7,541 nucleotides of DNA from Acidobacteriaceae bacterium (GTDB lineage Bacteria > Acidobacteriota > Terriglobia > Terriglobales > Acidobacteriaceae): assembly GCA_003166055.1 (NCBI GenBank), contig PMWR01000548.1, positions 1 through 7,541 on the forward strand, given 5' to 3'. The translations under genes were made by a program, and so were the position numbers. The notes under the pieces are model-generated. The model had not been told where the DNA came from, did no database searches, and worked only from the letters and a program-made list of their open reading frames with translations. Position 1 is the stretch's first letter; the number at the start of each line of letters is the position of its first letter. Below are positions 1-6,450 of the stretch, one piece after another.

Positions 1-42
1 TTGTCTCTACGTTACACGGGAGGGCCATGCCGGAGGCAACGA
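1..42. other. Flank downstream of the MmeI-like gene
   Basis: The 42 bases after the stop codon of the restriction enzyme show no hairpin with a T-run and no supported gene start. Confidence 0.4.
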
Positions 43-2829
43 CTAGGCTCTTCGACCCCTTTTTTTGACGTGAAAATTCAGAGGCGCGGAGAGGGTCTCA
101 TAAAGTGCAAATAGGAACTCGACTCTTTGGCGCTCGCTCTCGAAAGGCTGCTTCCGGTAGCAAAGGTCAACTGCGTGGTCGAGCGAAGCATGGGCCTTGA
201 CCAAAGCGGAGGGCATTGCCAGCGGATCGTAAAGGTCCGCAAGCGTTACACCGGGAGATTCCTTCCGAGCATCCAAGATTCCCTGCGCAGCTTCCTCCAC
301 AGTTGAGCGCTGTTTCGGTGTGGGATCCATGGGCCAAGGGTAGTTATTGTAAACAAGCGTAGCGGAGTACCTGTAGTCCGACTTAATGCGCCCGCAGACT
401 TGACGTGCCCACGCCATGTGCATAACCGAGGAAAGTACGCCAAAATGGTAAAGAGTTGCGTCAGGCACGGAAAGGCAACTATCGCTCACAATGTGTCGGG
501 GCGTGAAGTAGCTCATCGGAATATACCTGCGCGTTTCTGAACTGTGGCGTGGCACCAAGACATACTTAGTGGAGGGCTGCCGGTTCTCTCCGAATAACGC
601 CGGGAAGCTGGCGAGCTTGACAGTCGCCGCCCTTTCACTGGCGGTGCGATAGGCCCGGACTTCCTTCACGCGGCGATGGATCTCGGGGATTCCTCGAATT
701 GTCTGGGGCGAGACGTCCTCAAGCCAAAGGCACCAGCGATCTCTTCCGTTCAGGTATTCATCGGCGCTCAGAAGAGGCCGGATCAGCGGACGCGCCTCTG
801 GTGCGTCGCGAAGCAACTGTGTCCTTTCTTCATCAGAGAGAATTAAATAGCCGCCGTCATTTGGCATACTTCCGAACCGCATCTCGGCAACATTGCTGAC
901 TGGACTTCTACGTGCTTGCAAGGCTCGATCATTTCCCTCGAATAGGTATGGGCTGATGTTAACGGGCTGACTTACGAGCACCTTATCCCCGTTGCTTTCG
1001 TAATCGTAGATTCGCTTATCTTGATTGTTAAAGGCACCGAAGCCGATGATGACCACATGGACATGCGCTTTGCCACGCGCCTCGCTTTCCCATGCAAAGG
1101 TACGGTGAGCAAAATGTATTTTAATGCCAAAATGGCTGAACAAAGTTGGCCAAAGGACGCCCGGCTGTTCGCCTTGGGTAATCGAGTTTGTTGAAACAAA
1201 GCCAACTGTGATCTTGGTCCCACGAATATATTGTGCCGCGCGCAGATACCAGCAGCATACGTAGTCAAGAACTCCGGCGCTCTTGGCCGAACCGAAGACG
1301 ATTTGCATATCGGCCTGTTGTTCGGCATTCCGGGCCTTTTTGCCGACGAATGGAGGATTTCCGAGAATGTAACTGCAGAGGGCCGACGGAAGAATGTCAT
1401 TCCATTTAACGCGCAGAGCATTGTCGCAAACGATGGTTGGCGACTTTTTGAGCGGAAGCCGGACGAAGTATTGGCCAAACTCCTCGGAAAGACGGATATT
1501 CATCTGGTGATCCATCAGCCACATTGCAACTTCAGCAATCCGCGCGGGCCATTCGCAGATTTCGATTCCGTAAAAGGCGTCCACGTCCACAAGGGAAAGA
1601 CGCTGAATGTCGAGTTCCTGAAAATCCGAGGGAAACAATATCTTGAGAATCTCTATTTCAAGCAGCCGCAACTCGCGATAGGTAATCACGAGGAAGTTCC
1701 CGCAGCCGCAAGCGGGGTCGATGAACCGAAGTGACGATAGTTTATCGTGAAAGCGCCTCAGCTCTGCCTTGTTGCTTTTTATACGGTTGAACTCGGCCCG
1801 GAGGTCGTCAAGAAATAGTGAACGGACCACTTTTAGGATATCCCGCTCACTTGTGTAGTGAGCTCCGATTTGCCGCCTTTCCTTCGTCACTTCCTGAAAG
1901 AGCGAACCAAAGATGGCTGGCGAAATCCGGGACCAATCGAAGCGGGTGCAGCCCAAGAGGGCGTTCCGCATATCCGGGTTGAAATCCGCGAAGCCGAGGT
2001 TTTCGGCGAATAGTTCTCCGTTCACATATGGAAATGCCGCGAGAGTCTCATCGAGATTGGTTTGGCGATCCTCGGGCGGCGTATTGAGAACGTCGAAAAG
2101 GCGTGCAAGATGAAGCCCAAGGTCCGAGCCGTCTTTGGCGGTACGGTTGAGCAAATAGAGGTTGAAAGATTCGCGCTCGAAAATGCCCGTGTCTTCCGCA
2201 AACAGACAAAACAGGACACGCACTAGAAACCGCTCAAGACGATGTCCCGAGTAGCCACCGTCGCCCAGAGTGTCATGGAGTCTGCGCATAATTGCCACAG
2301 CTTTGAGGTTGATCGGCTCCTGTTCCTCGAACTTATGTTGCTTATAGCCGGGGATGAATGCGAAGGCATGGATATACTCATGAAACTGGGCAAGTGGGAA
2401 CTCGACCGTATGTACTCGGAGCCCGTGAAAGAGTTGCAGGTCTAGCTGGTCCTCGGGCTCAAGGTCGTGAAGTGCAATTCGTGCGAAATCTGAAACGATG
2501 ACGTAGCGCGGAACATCCTCCATGCGTCCATCGCGTACGAGGTCCTGAATGTAACGGAATGCCTGCGATTCTGCTTTGCCGAGGCTCTTGCCGAAGCTTT
2601 TATGCTCTACAAGTAAAGTTCCTGGCCAGAATAGATCGATGTAGCCGTAATCTCCAGATATCTTCTTGACTGGTTCCTCAAAGGAGGCGACGACGCGCCT
2701 TCGTACGCCGAAGACATTGAAGAATTCGTTCCAGAATGTCTGTTTCTCTGCGCGCTCGCTCTTTACGCCAGCCCATTCCTTTGAGAACGCAATTGCACCG
2801 TGTCGGATTTCATTCCAGGAAAGAGGCAT
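43..2829 (-). CDS. MmeI-like type IIL restriction-modification enzyme (fused nuclease and DNA adenine methyltransferase)
   Basis: A single polypeptide predicted to methylate adenine on one strand of an asymmetric site and to cut unmodified DNA a fixed distance away. The 928 aa are close to MmeI's roughly 919. The N-terminal PD-(D/E)XK nuclease is intact: D65, then nine residues, then E75-H-K77, matching MmeI D70/E80/K82. A helical linker follows. Methyltransferase motifs are X-like IGAHYTSE at 321-328, motif I DPACGCGNF at 371-379, and motif IV NPPF at 491-494, typical of N6-adenine enzymes. The target-recognition region is about 640-835, with the family-typical CGRIKSDYRYS at 812-822, followed by a C-terminal helical domain. 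The ATG is the only start after an in-frame TGA 15 nt upstream, and MPLSWNEIRH is the family's usual N-terminus. There is no Shine-Dalgarno. No separate R, M or S gene is needed or seen. GC is lower than in neighbouring genes, suggesting transfer. Function is inferred from the family; the recognition site is unknown. Confidence 0.93.
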   Translation of the reverse strand: MPLSWNEIRHGAIAFSKEWAGVKSERAEKQTFWNEFFNVFGVRRRVVASFEEPVKKISGDYGYIDLFWPGTLLVEHKSFGKSLGKAESQAFRYIQDLVRDGRMEDVPRYVIVSDFARIALHDLEPEDQLDLQLFHGLRVHTVEFPLAQFHEYIHAFAFIPGYKQHKFEEQEPINLKAVAIMRRLHDTLGDGGYSGHRLERFLVRVLFCLFAEDTGIFERESFNLYLLNRTAKDGSDLGLHLARLFDVLNTPPEDRQTNLDETLAAFPYVNGELFAENLGFADFNPDMRNALLGCTRFDWSRISPAIFGSLFQEVTKERRQIGAHYTSERDILKVVRSLFLDDLRAEFNRIKSNKAELRRFHDKLSSLRFIDPACGCGNFLVITYRELRLLEIEILKILFPSDFQELDIQRLSLVDVDAFYGIEICEWPARIAEVAMWLMDHQMNIRLSEEFGQYFVRLPLKKSPTIVCDNALRVKWNDILPSALCSYILGNPPFVGKKARNAEQQADMQIVFGSAKSAGVLDYVCCWYLRAAQYIRGTKITVGFVSTNSITQGEQPGVLWPTLFSHFGIKIHFAHRTFAWESEARGKAHVHVVIIGFGAFNNQDKRIYDYESNGDKVLVSQPVNISPYLFEGNDRALQARRSPVSNVAEMRFGSMPNDGGYLILSDEERTQLLRDAPEARPLIRPLLSADEYLNGRDRWCLWLEDVSPQTIRGIPEIHRRVKEVRAYRTASERAATVKLASFPALFGENRQPSTKYVLVPRHSSETRRYIPMSYFTPRHIVSDSCLSVPDATLYHFGVLSSVMHMAWARQVCGRIKSDYRYSATLVYNNYPWPMDPTPKQRSTVEEAAQGILDARKESPGVTLADLYDPLAMPSALVKAHASLDHAVDLCYRKQPFESERQRVEFLFALYETLSAPLNFHVKKRGRRA

Positions 2830-2930
2830 GGCGGGATGATATCAGAGCCAAAAGGGGCAAGCCGGGATTGGACTTCACAGAGGTTCCTTGGCGGCCACCT
2901 GTGCTCTTCGTCGCAGTAACATTAGCGGCT
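2830..2930. other. Intergenic gap between tolC-like and MmeI-like genes
   Basis: About 100 nt separate the TolC-like stop from the start of the MmeI-like gene. An imperfect inverted repeat (AGGT...ACCT arms around TTGG/CCA) lies at 2881-2900, but no T-run follows it on the minus strand, so it is not a convincing intrinsic terminator. The TATCAT box close to the downstream ATG suggests the restriction gene has its own promoter. Confidence 0.4.
2836..2841 (-). promoter_or_regulatory. Candidate -10 element for a leaderless transcript of the MmeI-like gene
   Basis: On the minus strand the hexamer TATCAT ends 6 nt before the ATG at 2829. That distance would place the transcription start at or next to the A of the ATG. 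No purine-rich ribosome binding site precedes this start (the six bases are cccgcc), which fits leaderless translation. No convincing -35 is visible at 16-18 nt spacing. This is a pattern-based inference from one weak hexamer. Confidence 0.3.
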
Positions 2931-4400
2931 CTATCGGCCCAAATAGGCGCGGTATTGCTGTTCGAGGACGCCGGCGGCGCGGGCCAGAGCCAACTTGGAG
3001 AGGTTGTACTGGTAGAGGCTTTCGACCAGGTTGGTTTGGGCGGAGGCGAGCGTGGCCTGCGCGGTGACCAGGGGCATGTTGTCGTCGACGCCGGCGCTGA
3101 CGCGCTCGGTTTCATCGGAGAGGGCGCGGGCGGCGAGGTCGACGTTGGAGCGGGCGACCTGGACGAGTTTGGTGGCGGCATCCACGTCAAGAAGGGCTGA
3201 GCGGACCTGCTGGTCGATGTGATTTCTCAAGTCGGCGAGCTGGGCGTCCACGGCGGCCTGCTGGGCCTGGGCGGCATCGTTATCGCCGCGCAGTTTGGCT
3301 TCACGGAACAGCGGGATGCTGAGAGTGCCAACGGCGGTCATGACGCCGTGAGACCCGGCGCCGTTCACGTAGTCGACGCCGTAGAAGCCGCTGAAGCTGA
3401 GCGTGGGTAGGCGCTGGCTGCGATAGGCGGCGTGGATGGCCTTGTATTCGACCGCTTCGTTTTGGAGGTTCTGATAGTCCTGGCGGTTCTTGTAGGCGAT
3501 GGCGCGGACTTCTTCAGGGGTTTGGAGGACAAGGTCGCTATAGGGAGCGGGGTCAGTGAGGGCGATTTTCTGGCCGGGGTCGACGCCGATTTCGCGTTTG
3601 AGCAGGATGAGGTCCTTTTCGAGGGCGTTCTGGGCGGCAATGAGGGACTGCTGCTGGGACTGGAGCTGGACGCGGGCGCGCAGTTCGTCGAGATTGGCAA
3701 CGGTTCCGGCCAGGTGCGCGGCATGGGCGTTGTCGAACTGGACTTGATCCTGGGACTCGAGGGCCCTGGCGTTGTCGACTTCGCTGGCGGCGGCAATGCC
3801 GTGCAAGTAGGCCGTGGCGACCTGCTGGACGACTTCGCCTCGGGCGGACATTTTGGCGAAGTAGGCGGATCGCGCGGCTGCGCCGGCGGCTTTCCAACCG
3901 GCAATCACGGGGCCGGAGAAAATCGTCTGGCTATAGTGAATCTGACCTTCGGTCAGTTCGTCTTTTGTGATCGCGGAGAAGCCGGCCGGAAATCCATTGG
4001 GAAAGAGCTTGGAAAACTCCTTGAGGGCACCGGGGCCAAAGCCGAGCGCGGCCAGGTTTTGCTGGTGGGAGCCAGTGTCGCCGGTGAGGGTGATGGTGGG
4101 CAGAAATTCCTGAAGCGCCTGGTTCTGCTGGCCCTTGGTTTGCTTCTCACCGGCTTCCGCTTCCCTTAGGCCGAGGTTGTTTTTGAGGCCCATGGAGACT
4201 GCGTCGTCGAGCGAAAGCTTGAGAGTGTCGTCGGTGGCCGGGCGGAGGGTCACGCTGCCGTAGAAGGGGTTAGAGGCGGAGGATGGATTGGAGGTCTGCG
4301 CGTGCGACGTTACTCCCGCGCTGGAGAGGGCGAGGATTGCGAGGAAAGCCGGGATTCCCGTTCGCCGCGAGAAGGAATGTTGCGCTCGAGTCACTGCCAT
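2931..4400 (-). CDS. TolC-family outer-membrane efflux protein
   Basis: Outer-membrane channel component of the OEP/TolC family, which forms trimers that connect inner-membrane pumps to the outside across the periplasm. The 489-aa product starts with a Sec signal peptide: basic SRR at 11-13, hydrophobic core about 16-30, likely cut after SHA at 32-34. The family's two-fold repeat is visible. Each half has a helical stretch rich in Ala, Gln and Leu (about 60-100 and 180-275; about 295-330 and 370-480) and a strand region (SQTIFSGP at 157-164; GTLSIPLF at 358-365). The last part, with SAGVDDN at 435-441 and a helix ending in ALARAAG, is typical of the family. No RND, ABC or adaptor gene is in the window, so its partner is unknown. 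The ATG lacks a Shine-Dalgarno. A GTG two codons downstream lies 7 nt after a TAAAAT box and could be a leaderless start; the signal peptide would be kept either way. Confidence 0.92.
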   Translation of the reverse strand: MAVTRAQHSFSRRTGIPAFLAILALSSAGVTSHAQTSNPSSASNPFYGSVTLRPATDDTLKLSLDDAVSMGLKNNLGLREAEAGEKQTKGQQNQALQEFLPTITLTGDTGSHQQNLAALGFGPGALKEFSKLFPNGFPAGFSAITKDELTEGQIHYSQTIFSGPVIAGWKAAGAAARSAYFAKMSARGEVVQQVATAYLHGIAAASEVDNARALESQDQVQFDNAHAAHLAGTVANLDELRARVQLQSQQQSLIAAQNALEKDLILLKREIGVDPGQKIALTDPAPYSDLVLQTPEEVRAIAYKNRQDYQNLQNEAVEYKAIHAAYRSQRLPTLSFSGFYGVDYVNGAGSHGVMTAVGTLSIPLFREAKLRGDNDAAQAQQAAVDAQLADLRNHIDQQVRSALLDVDAATKLVQVARSNVDLAARALSDETERVSAGVDDNMPLVTAQATLASAQTNLVESLYQYNLSKLALARAAGVLEQQYRAYLGR

Positions 4401-4401
4401 T

Positions 4402-4407
4402 ATTTTA
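4402..4407 (-). promoter_or_regulatory. Candidate -10 box directly before tolC-like start
   Basis: On the minus strand TAAAAT lies 1 nt before the ATG and 7 nt before the in-frame GTG at codon 3 (4394-4392). If it is a real -10, transcription would begin near the GTG, giving a leaderless message and a protein two residues shorter. There is no matching -35, so this is weak. Confidence 0.2.
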
Positions 4408-4462
4408 CAGATGAAAAAGCGGGCGGATGGGATTCTTGGATTGGGCTGAAAAGGCGGGTTGG

Positions 4463-4487
4463 CGGCCGGTGGGAGGGGAACCGGCCG
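4463..4487. repeat. Perfect 8-bp inverted repeat (possible hairpin upstream of tolC)
   Basis: Arms CGGCCGGT (4463-4470) and ACCGGCCG (4480-4487) are exact reverse complements around a 9-nt loop. The element lies 63 bp upstream of the tolC-like start. On the minus strand the stem is followed 11 nt later by only four T residues, so terminator function is doubtful. It could be a transcript hairpin or a protein-binding site. Confidence 0.5.
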
Positions 4488-4574
4488 ATGGTGGGAGTTT
4501 GAAGGGGAACGAGCTGTGTCGATTCCTCATCTGGTGTTGCGTCCGTGAAGTTCATTGCAGAGATCCCGAACCGC

Positions 4575-4610
4575 AGGTCCTTCGACTCGCTGCGCTCGAT
4601 CAGGATGACA
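4575..4610. repeat. REP-like palindromic element (CCTTCGACTCGCTGCGCTCG type)
   Basis: The stretch has nested complementary parts: outer TCCT/AGGA, then TCGA/TCGA, and an inner region with GCGAG/CGC symmetry. From memory, near-identical text recurs in intergenic regions of many Acidobacteriota and other soil-bacterium genomes; I cannot search to confirm. A T6 run begins at 4613 on the plus strand, 8 nt past the palindrome, so it might also act as a weak plus-strand terminator, although no plus-strand gene precedes it. Confidence 0.55.
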
Positions 4611-4683
4611 GCTTTTTTCTAGTAAGAAACTGGCTGGAGAACAAGAGACCCGATGGCGGATGGTTGGCCTTTGTGGTCTCCCA

Positions 4684-4736
4684 CCCATCGAGCAAGAGCA
4701 TGTCGTGGAACTTGACGCAAAAGGACGCTCGATGGG
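4684..4736. repeat. Perfect 10-bp inverted repeat with 33-nt loop
   Basis: Arms CCCATCGAGC (4684-4693) and GCTCGATGGG (4727-4736) are exact reverse complements. Inside the loop, TGTC and GAC(G) can pair further, so a longer interrupted stem is possible. The flanks, GGGGCACCC on one side and a CCACAAAGGCCAACC-type stretch on the other (minus-strand reading), resemble a dispersed intergenic repeat I remember from Acidobacteriaceae. It lies 88 bp past the MATE stop codon. Confidence 0.6.
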
Positions 4737-4823
4737 GCACCCGCAGTTTCATCCTCAGTGGGTCGGCAAAACCGGTGGACGACTGATACCAACTATTGAG
4801 ACAACTTAACAAAGTCCTCGCAT

Positions 4824-6254
4824 TTAGATTTTCTGGCGCATCCAGCGTCCGCGGTGGAAGAGCACCATACCGGCGGCGGCAATGACGCATTCGGCGATGA
4901 CGATGGAGAGGAATGCACCCTCGGAGCGAAGATGGAGGCCGACCGCCAGACCCCAGGCCAATGGCAGCTCCAGAACCCAGAAGCCGAAGAAGTTCACGAT
5001 GGTCGGGGTCAGGGTATCACCGGCGCCGTTGAAGGCCTGGAGCATGACCATGCCGTAGGCGTAGCCGACGTTGCCGCAACTGAAGGTGCGGAGCGCCATG
5101 ACCGCAATCGGCACCACAGCCGGGTCATCCACGAAGATGTGGATGATGGGCGTGGCGAAGATGAAGAAGAAAACACCGATGGTGCCGAGAAAGATCATGT
5201 TGTAGAGACCGGTTCGCCAGACCGCCTGCGCAGCACGCTCAGGATGTCGCGCGCCAAGATTCTGACCGACGAGGGTGGCCGCGGCATTGCTGAGTCCCCA
5301 GGCGGGGAGAATGAAAAAGATGACGATGCGGATGGAGATGGTGTAGCCCGCAACCGCCGCCGAACCAAACAGAGAGATGATGCGCACCAGGACGATCCAA
5401 CTGGCGTTGGCGATGGCGAACTGGAGCATGCCGGTGACGGAGACGCGCAACAGGCGGACCATGACCTGGAGATTGAGGCGCAAATGGCGCGCCAGCACGC
5501 GAATGCGCTCAGTGCCTTTGAGCAGGCGGTAAAACTGGTAGAGCACTCCGATGCTGCGGCCGGTAAAGGTGGCCAGAGCCGCGCCGGTGACGCCCATGTG
5601 CGGGAAGGGGCCGAGACCAAAGATGAGGCAGGGATCGAGGATCAGGTTGATGATGTTGGAGACCCAGAGCAGGCGCATGGCAATGGCCGCGTCGCCCGCG
5701 CCGCGAAAGATGGCGTTGTTGAGGAACAGCATGACGATGGCCCCGCAGCCGCCAAGGGCAATGCGCGCGTAGCCGGAGCCGGTGGAGACGATGGCCGGGG
5801 ACGCGCCCATGAGCTGAAGCAGTTGCGGCGCGAAGAGGCCGGCTGGGATACCGATGACGAGCGAGATGAACAGGCCCAGGAAAATGGCCTGAACTCCGGC
5901 GATGGCTGCGTCGTCGGGATCTTTCTCGCCGATGCGCCGGGCGACCATGGCGCCGGTCGACATGGAGACGCCGAGGCCGATGGCGAAGACCAAGGCCAGC
6001 ATGGACTCCGTGATTCCAACGGTGGCTACGGCATTGGCGCCGAGACGGCCGACCCAGAAGACATCGACGACCGCGAAGAGGGATTCGAGCACCATCTCCA
6101 GAACCATGGGGATGGCGAGCAGAAGAATGGCGCGGTTGAGATTGCCAGTGGTGTAGTCCTGGTGGGAGCCGCTAAGGGCCTCCTTTACCGAGGACCAGAG
6201 GCTGCGGGCGCTGCCTTTGGACGGCTGTGGCGCGGTGGATGAAAGAACAGACAT
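4824..6254 (-). CDS. MATE-family multidrug/toxin efflux transporter
   Basis: Inner-membrane transporter expected to export organic cations or drugs in exchange for Na+ or H+. The 476-aa product has about 12 hydrophobic helices in two homologous halves. The internal repeat is clear: FRGAGD at 183-188 matches FNGAGD at 408-413, and VARRIGEKDPDDA at 104-116 matches VGQNLGARHPERA at 329-341. Helix 1 carries VVDVFWVGRLG (62-72), the conserved first-helix segment of the superfamily. The first 35 residues are a polar cytoplasmic tail. The ATG at 6254 is chosen because GGAG at 6261-6264 lies 6 nt upstream. The frame stays open to a TTG at 6434, but the extra 60 residues look like translated leader and overlap an upstream ORF. 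It stands alone, with no TolC requirement. The substrate cannot be read from the sequence. Confidence 0.93.
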   Translation of the reverse strand: MSVLSSTAPQPSKGSARSLWSSVKEALSGSHQDYTTGNLNRAILLLAIPMVLEMVLESLFAVVDVFWVGRLGANAVATVGITESMLALVFAIGLGVSMSTGAMVARRIGEKDPDDAAIAGVQAIFLGLFISLVIGIPAGLFAPQLLQLMGASPAIVSTGSGYARIALGGCGAIVMLFLNNAIFRGAGDAAIAMRLLWVSNIINLILDPCLIFGLGPFPHMGVTGAALATFTGRSIGVLYQFYRLLKGTERIRVLARHLRLNLQVMVRLLRVSVTGMLQFAIANASWIVLVRIISLFGSAAVAGYTISIRIVIFFILPAWGLSNAAATLVGQNLGARHPERAAQAVWRTGLYNMIFLGTIGVFFFIFATPIIHIFVDDPAVVPIAVMALRTFSCGNVGYAYGMVMLQAFNGAGDTLTPTIVNFFGFWVLELPLAWGLAVGLHLRSEGAFLSIVIAECVIAAAGMVLFHRGRWMRQKI

Positions 6255-6260
6255 GGAGAA

Positions 6261-6264
6261 CTCC
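6261..6264 (-). promoter_or_regulatory. Ribosome binding site that fixes the MATE start
   Basis: GGAG on the minus strand, 6 nt before the ATG at 6254, decides the start in favour of the 476-aa protein over the 536-aa TTG form. It sits only 3 nt downstream of an 8-bp hairpin, so its access to ribosomes could depend on local folding. Confidence 0.6.
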
Positions 6265-6267
6265 ACG

Positions 6268-6292
6268 ATGCCATCGGAAAACGGGATGGCAT
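6268..6292 (-). promoter_or_regulatory. Hairpin just upstream of the MATE ribosome binding site
   Basis: In the transcript, ATGCCATC pairs perfectly with GATGGCAT (8 bp) around a 9-nt loop. The stem ends 3 nt before the GGAG of the MATE gene. There is no T-run, so it is not an intrinsic terminator. A position next to the ribosome binding site is where a translational control element would lie. Confidence 0.45.
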
Positions 6293-6314
6293 GAGCGAGG
6301 GGGCACGCTGCGAG

Positions 6315-6441
6315 CAATTCTGAATTAGCAGTGCTGGTACCCGGGGTTGGAGCTTCCTCGGGATGCCGCTTTGGGCGGCGGGAGCTTTGAATCAGCCCGA
6401 GGCAATGTTCAGCGAATAGGTCGTACGGCGACAATTCTGAA
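6315..6441. repeat. Direct repeat of a 10-mer in the MATE leader
   Basis: CAATTCTGAA occurs at 6315-6324 and again at 6432-6441 on the plus strand, 117 bp apart, both preceded by a CGA-containing sequence. The 6315 copy extends into AATTC-T-GAATT, an 11-bp inverted repeat like a small operator. The 6432 copy overlaps the first codons of the upstream ORF. Confidence 0.4.
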
Positions 6442-6444
6442 CAT
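6409..6444 (-). CDS. Upstream ORF / candidate leader peptide of the MATE gene
   Basis: An 11-codon ORF encoding MFRIVAVRPIR followed by TGA, with three Arg and one Pro. It begins 6 nt after GGAGG (6451-6455), the best ribosome binding site in the window, which is why it is listed despite its size. It is in a different frame from the MATE gene and ends 154 nt before that start. Short translated ORFs upstream of resistance and transport genes often control them by ribosome stalling or by coupling translation to RNA folding; here that role is inference. The peptide has no membrane segment and no family I recognise. Alternatively it may be a chance ORF or a decayed start of an older gene. Confidence 0.45.
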   Translation of the reverse strand: MFRIVAVRPIR

Positions 6445-6450
6445 GGTTCT

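Larger units (their letters stand above)
4401..4823. other. Gene-free region with several inverted repeats
   Basis: The 423 bases between the MATE stop and the tolC-like start contain no believable gene. Open frames crossing it run antisense or have compositions unlike protein. What it holds is structure: a perfect 8-bp inverted repeat at 4463-4487, a palindromic element at 4575-4610 next to a T6 run, and a perfect 10-bp inverted repeat at 4684-4736. The layout suggests an intergenic island of dispersed repeats plus the tolC-side leader. Confidence 0.6.

Noticed and set aside
1..28. Possible start of a downstream minus-strand gene at the ATG at 28
   Set aside because: No ribosome binding site and only nine codons before the edge.
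61..68. Run of seven A followed by GGGG near the 3' end of the MmeI-like gene (minus strand), possible slippage or phase-variation tract
   Set aside because: It is short, and a slip would change only the last few residues of the C-terminus, so it is unlikely to switch activity.
1231..1734. 167-codon plus-strand open frame
   Set aside because: It is fully inside the MmeI-like gene on the opposite strand and shows no family features.
3432..4169. 245-codon plus-strand open frame rich in Gly, Val and Leu
   Set aside because: It is antisense to the tolC-like gene with low-complexity composition, a codon-bias shadow.
4600..4890. 96-codon minus-strand open frame overlapping the MATE 3' end
   Set aside because: Much of it is translation of the intergenic inverted-repeat element and the rest is an out-of-frame read of the MATE gene.
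4854..6242. 462-codon plus-strand open frame, very rich in Asp, Glu, Gly and His
   Set aside because: It lies exactly antisense to the MATE gene. The acidic, repetitive composition is what hydrophobic codons give when read backwards in a GC-rich gene, and it has no recognisable domain.
6255..6434. 60-residue N-terminal extension of the MATE protein from a TTG start
   Set aside because: The TTG has no well-placed ribosome binding site, overlaps the better-initiated upstream ORF in another frame, and the residues resemble translated leader rather than a transporter N-terminus.
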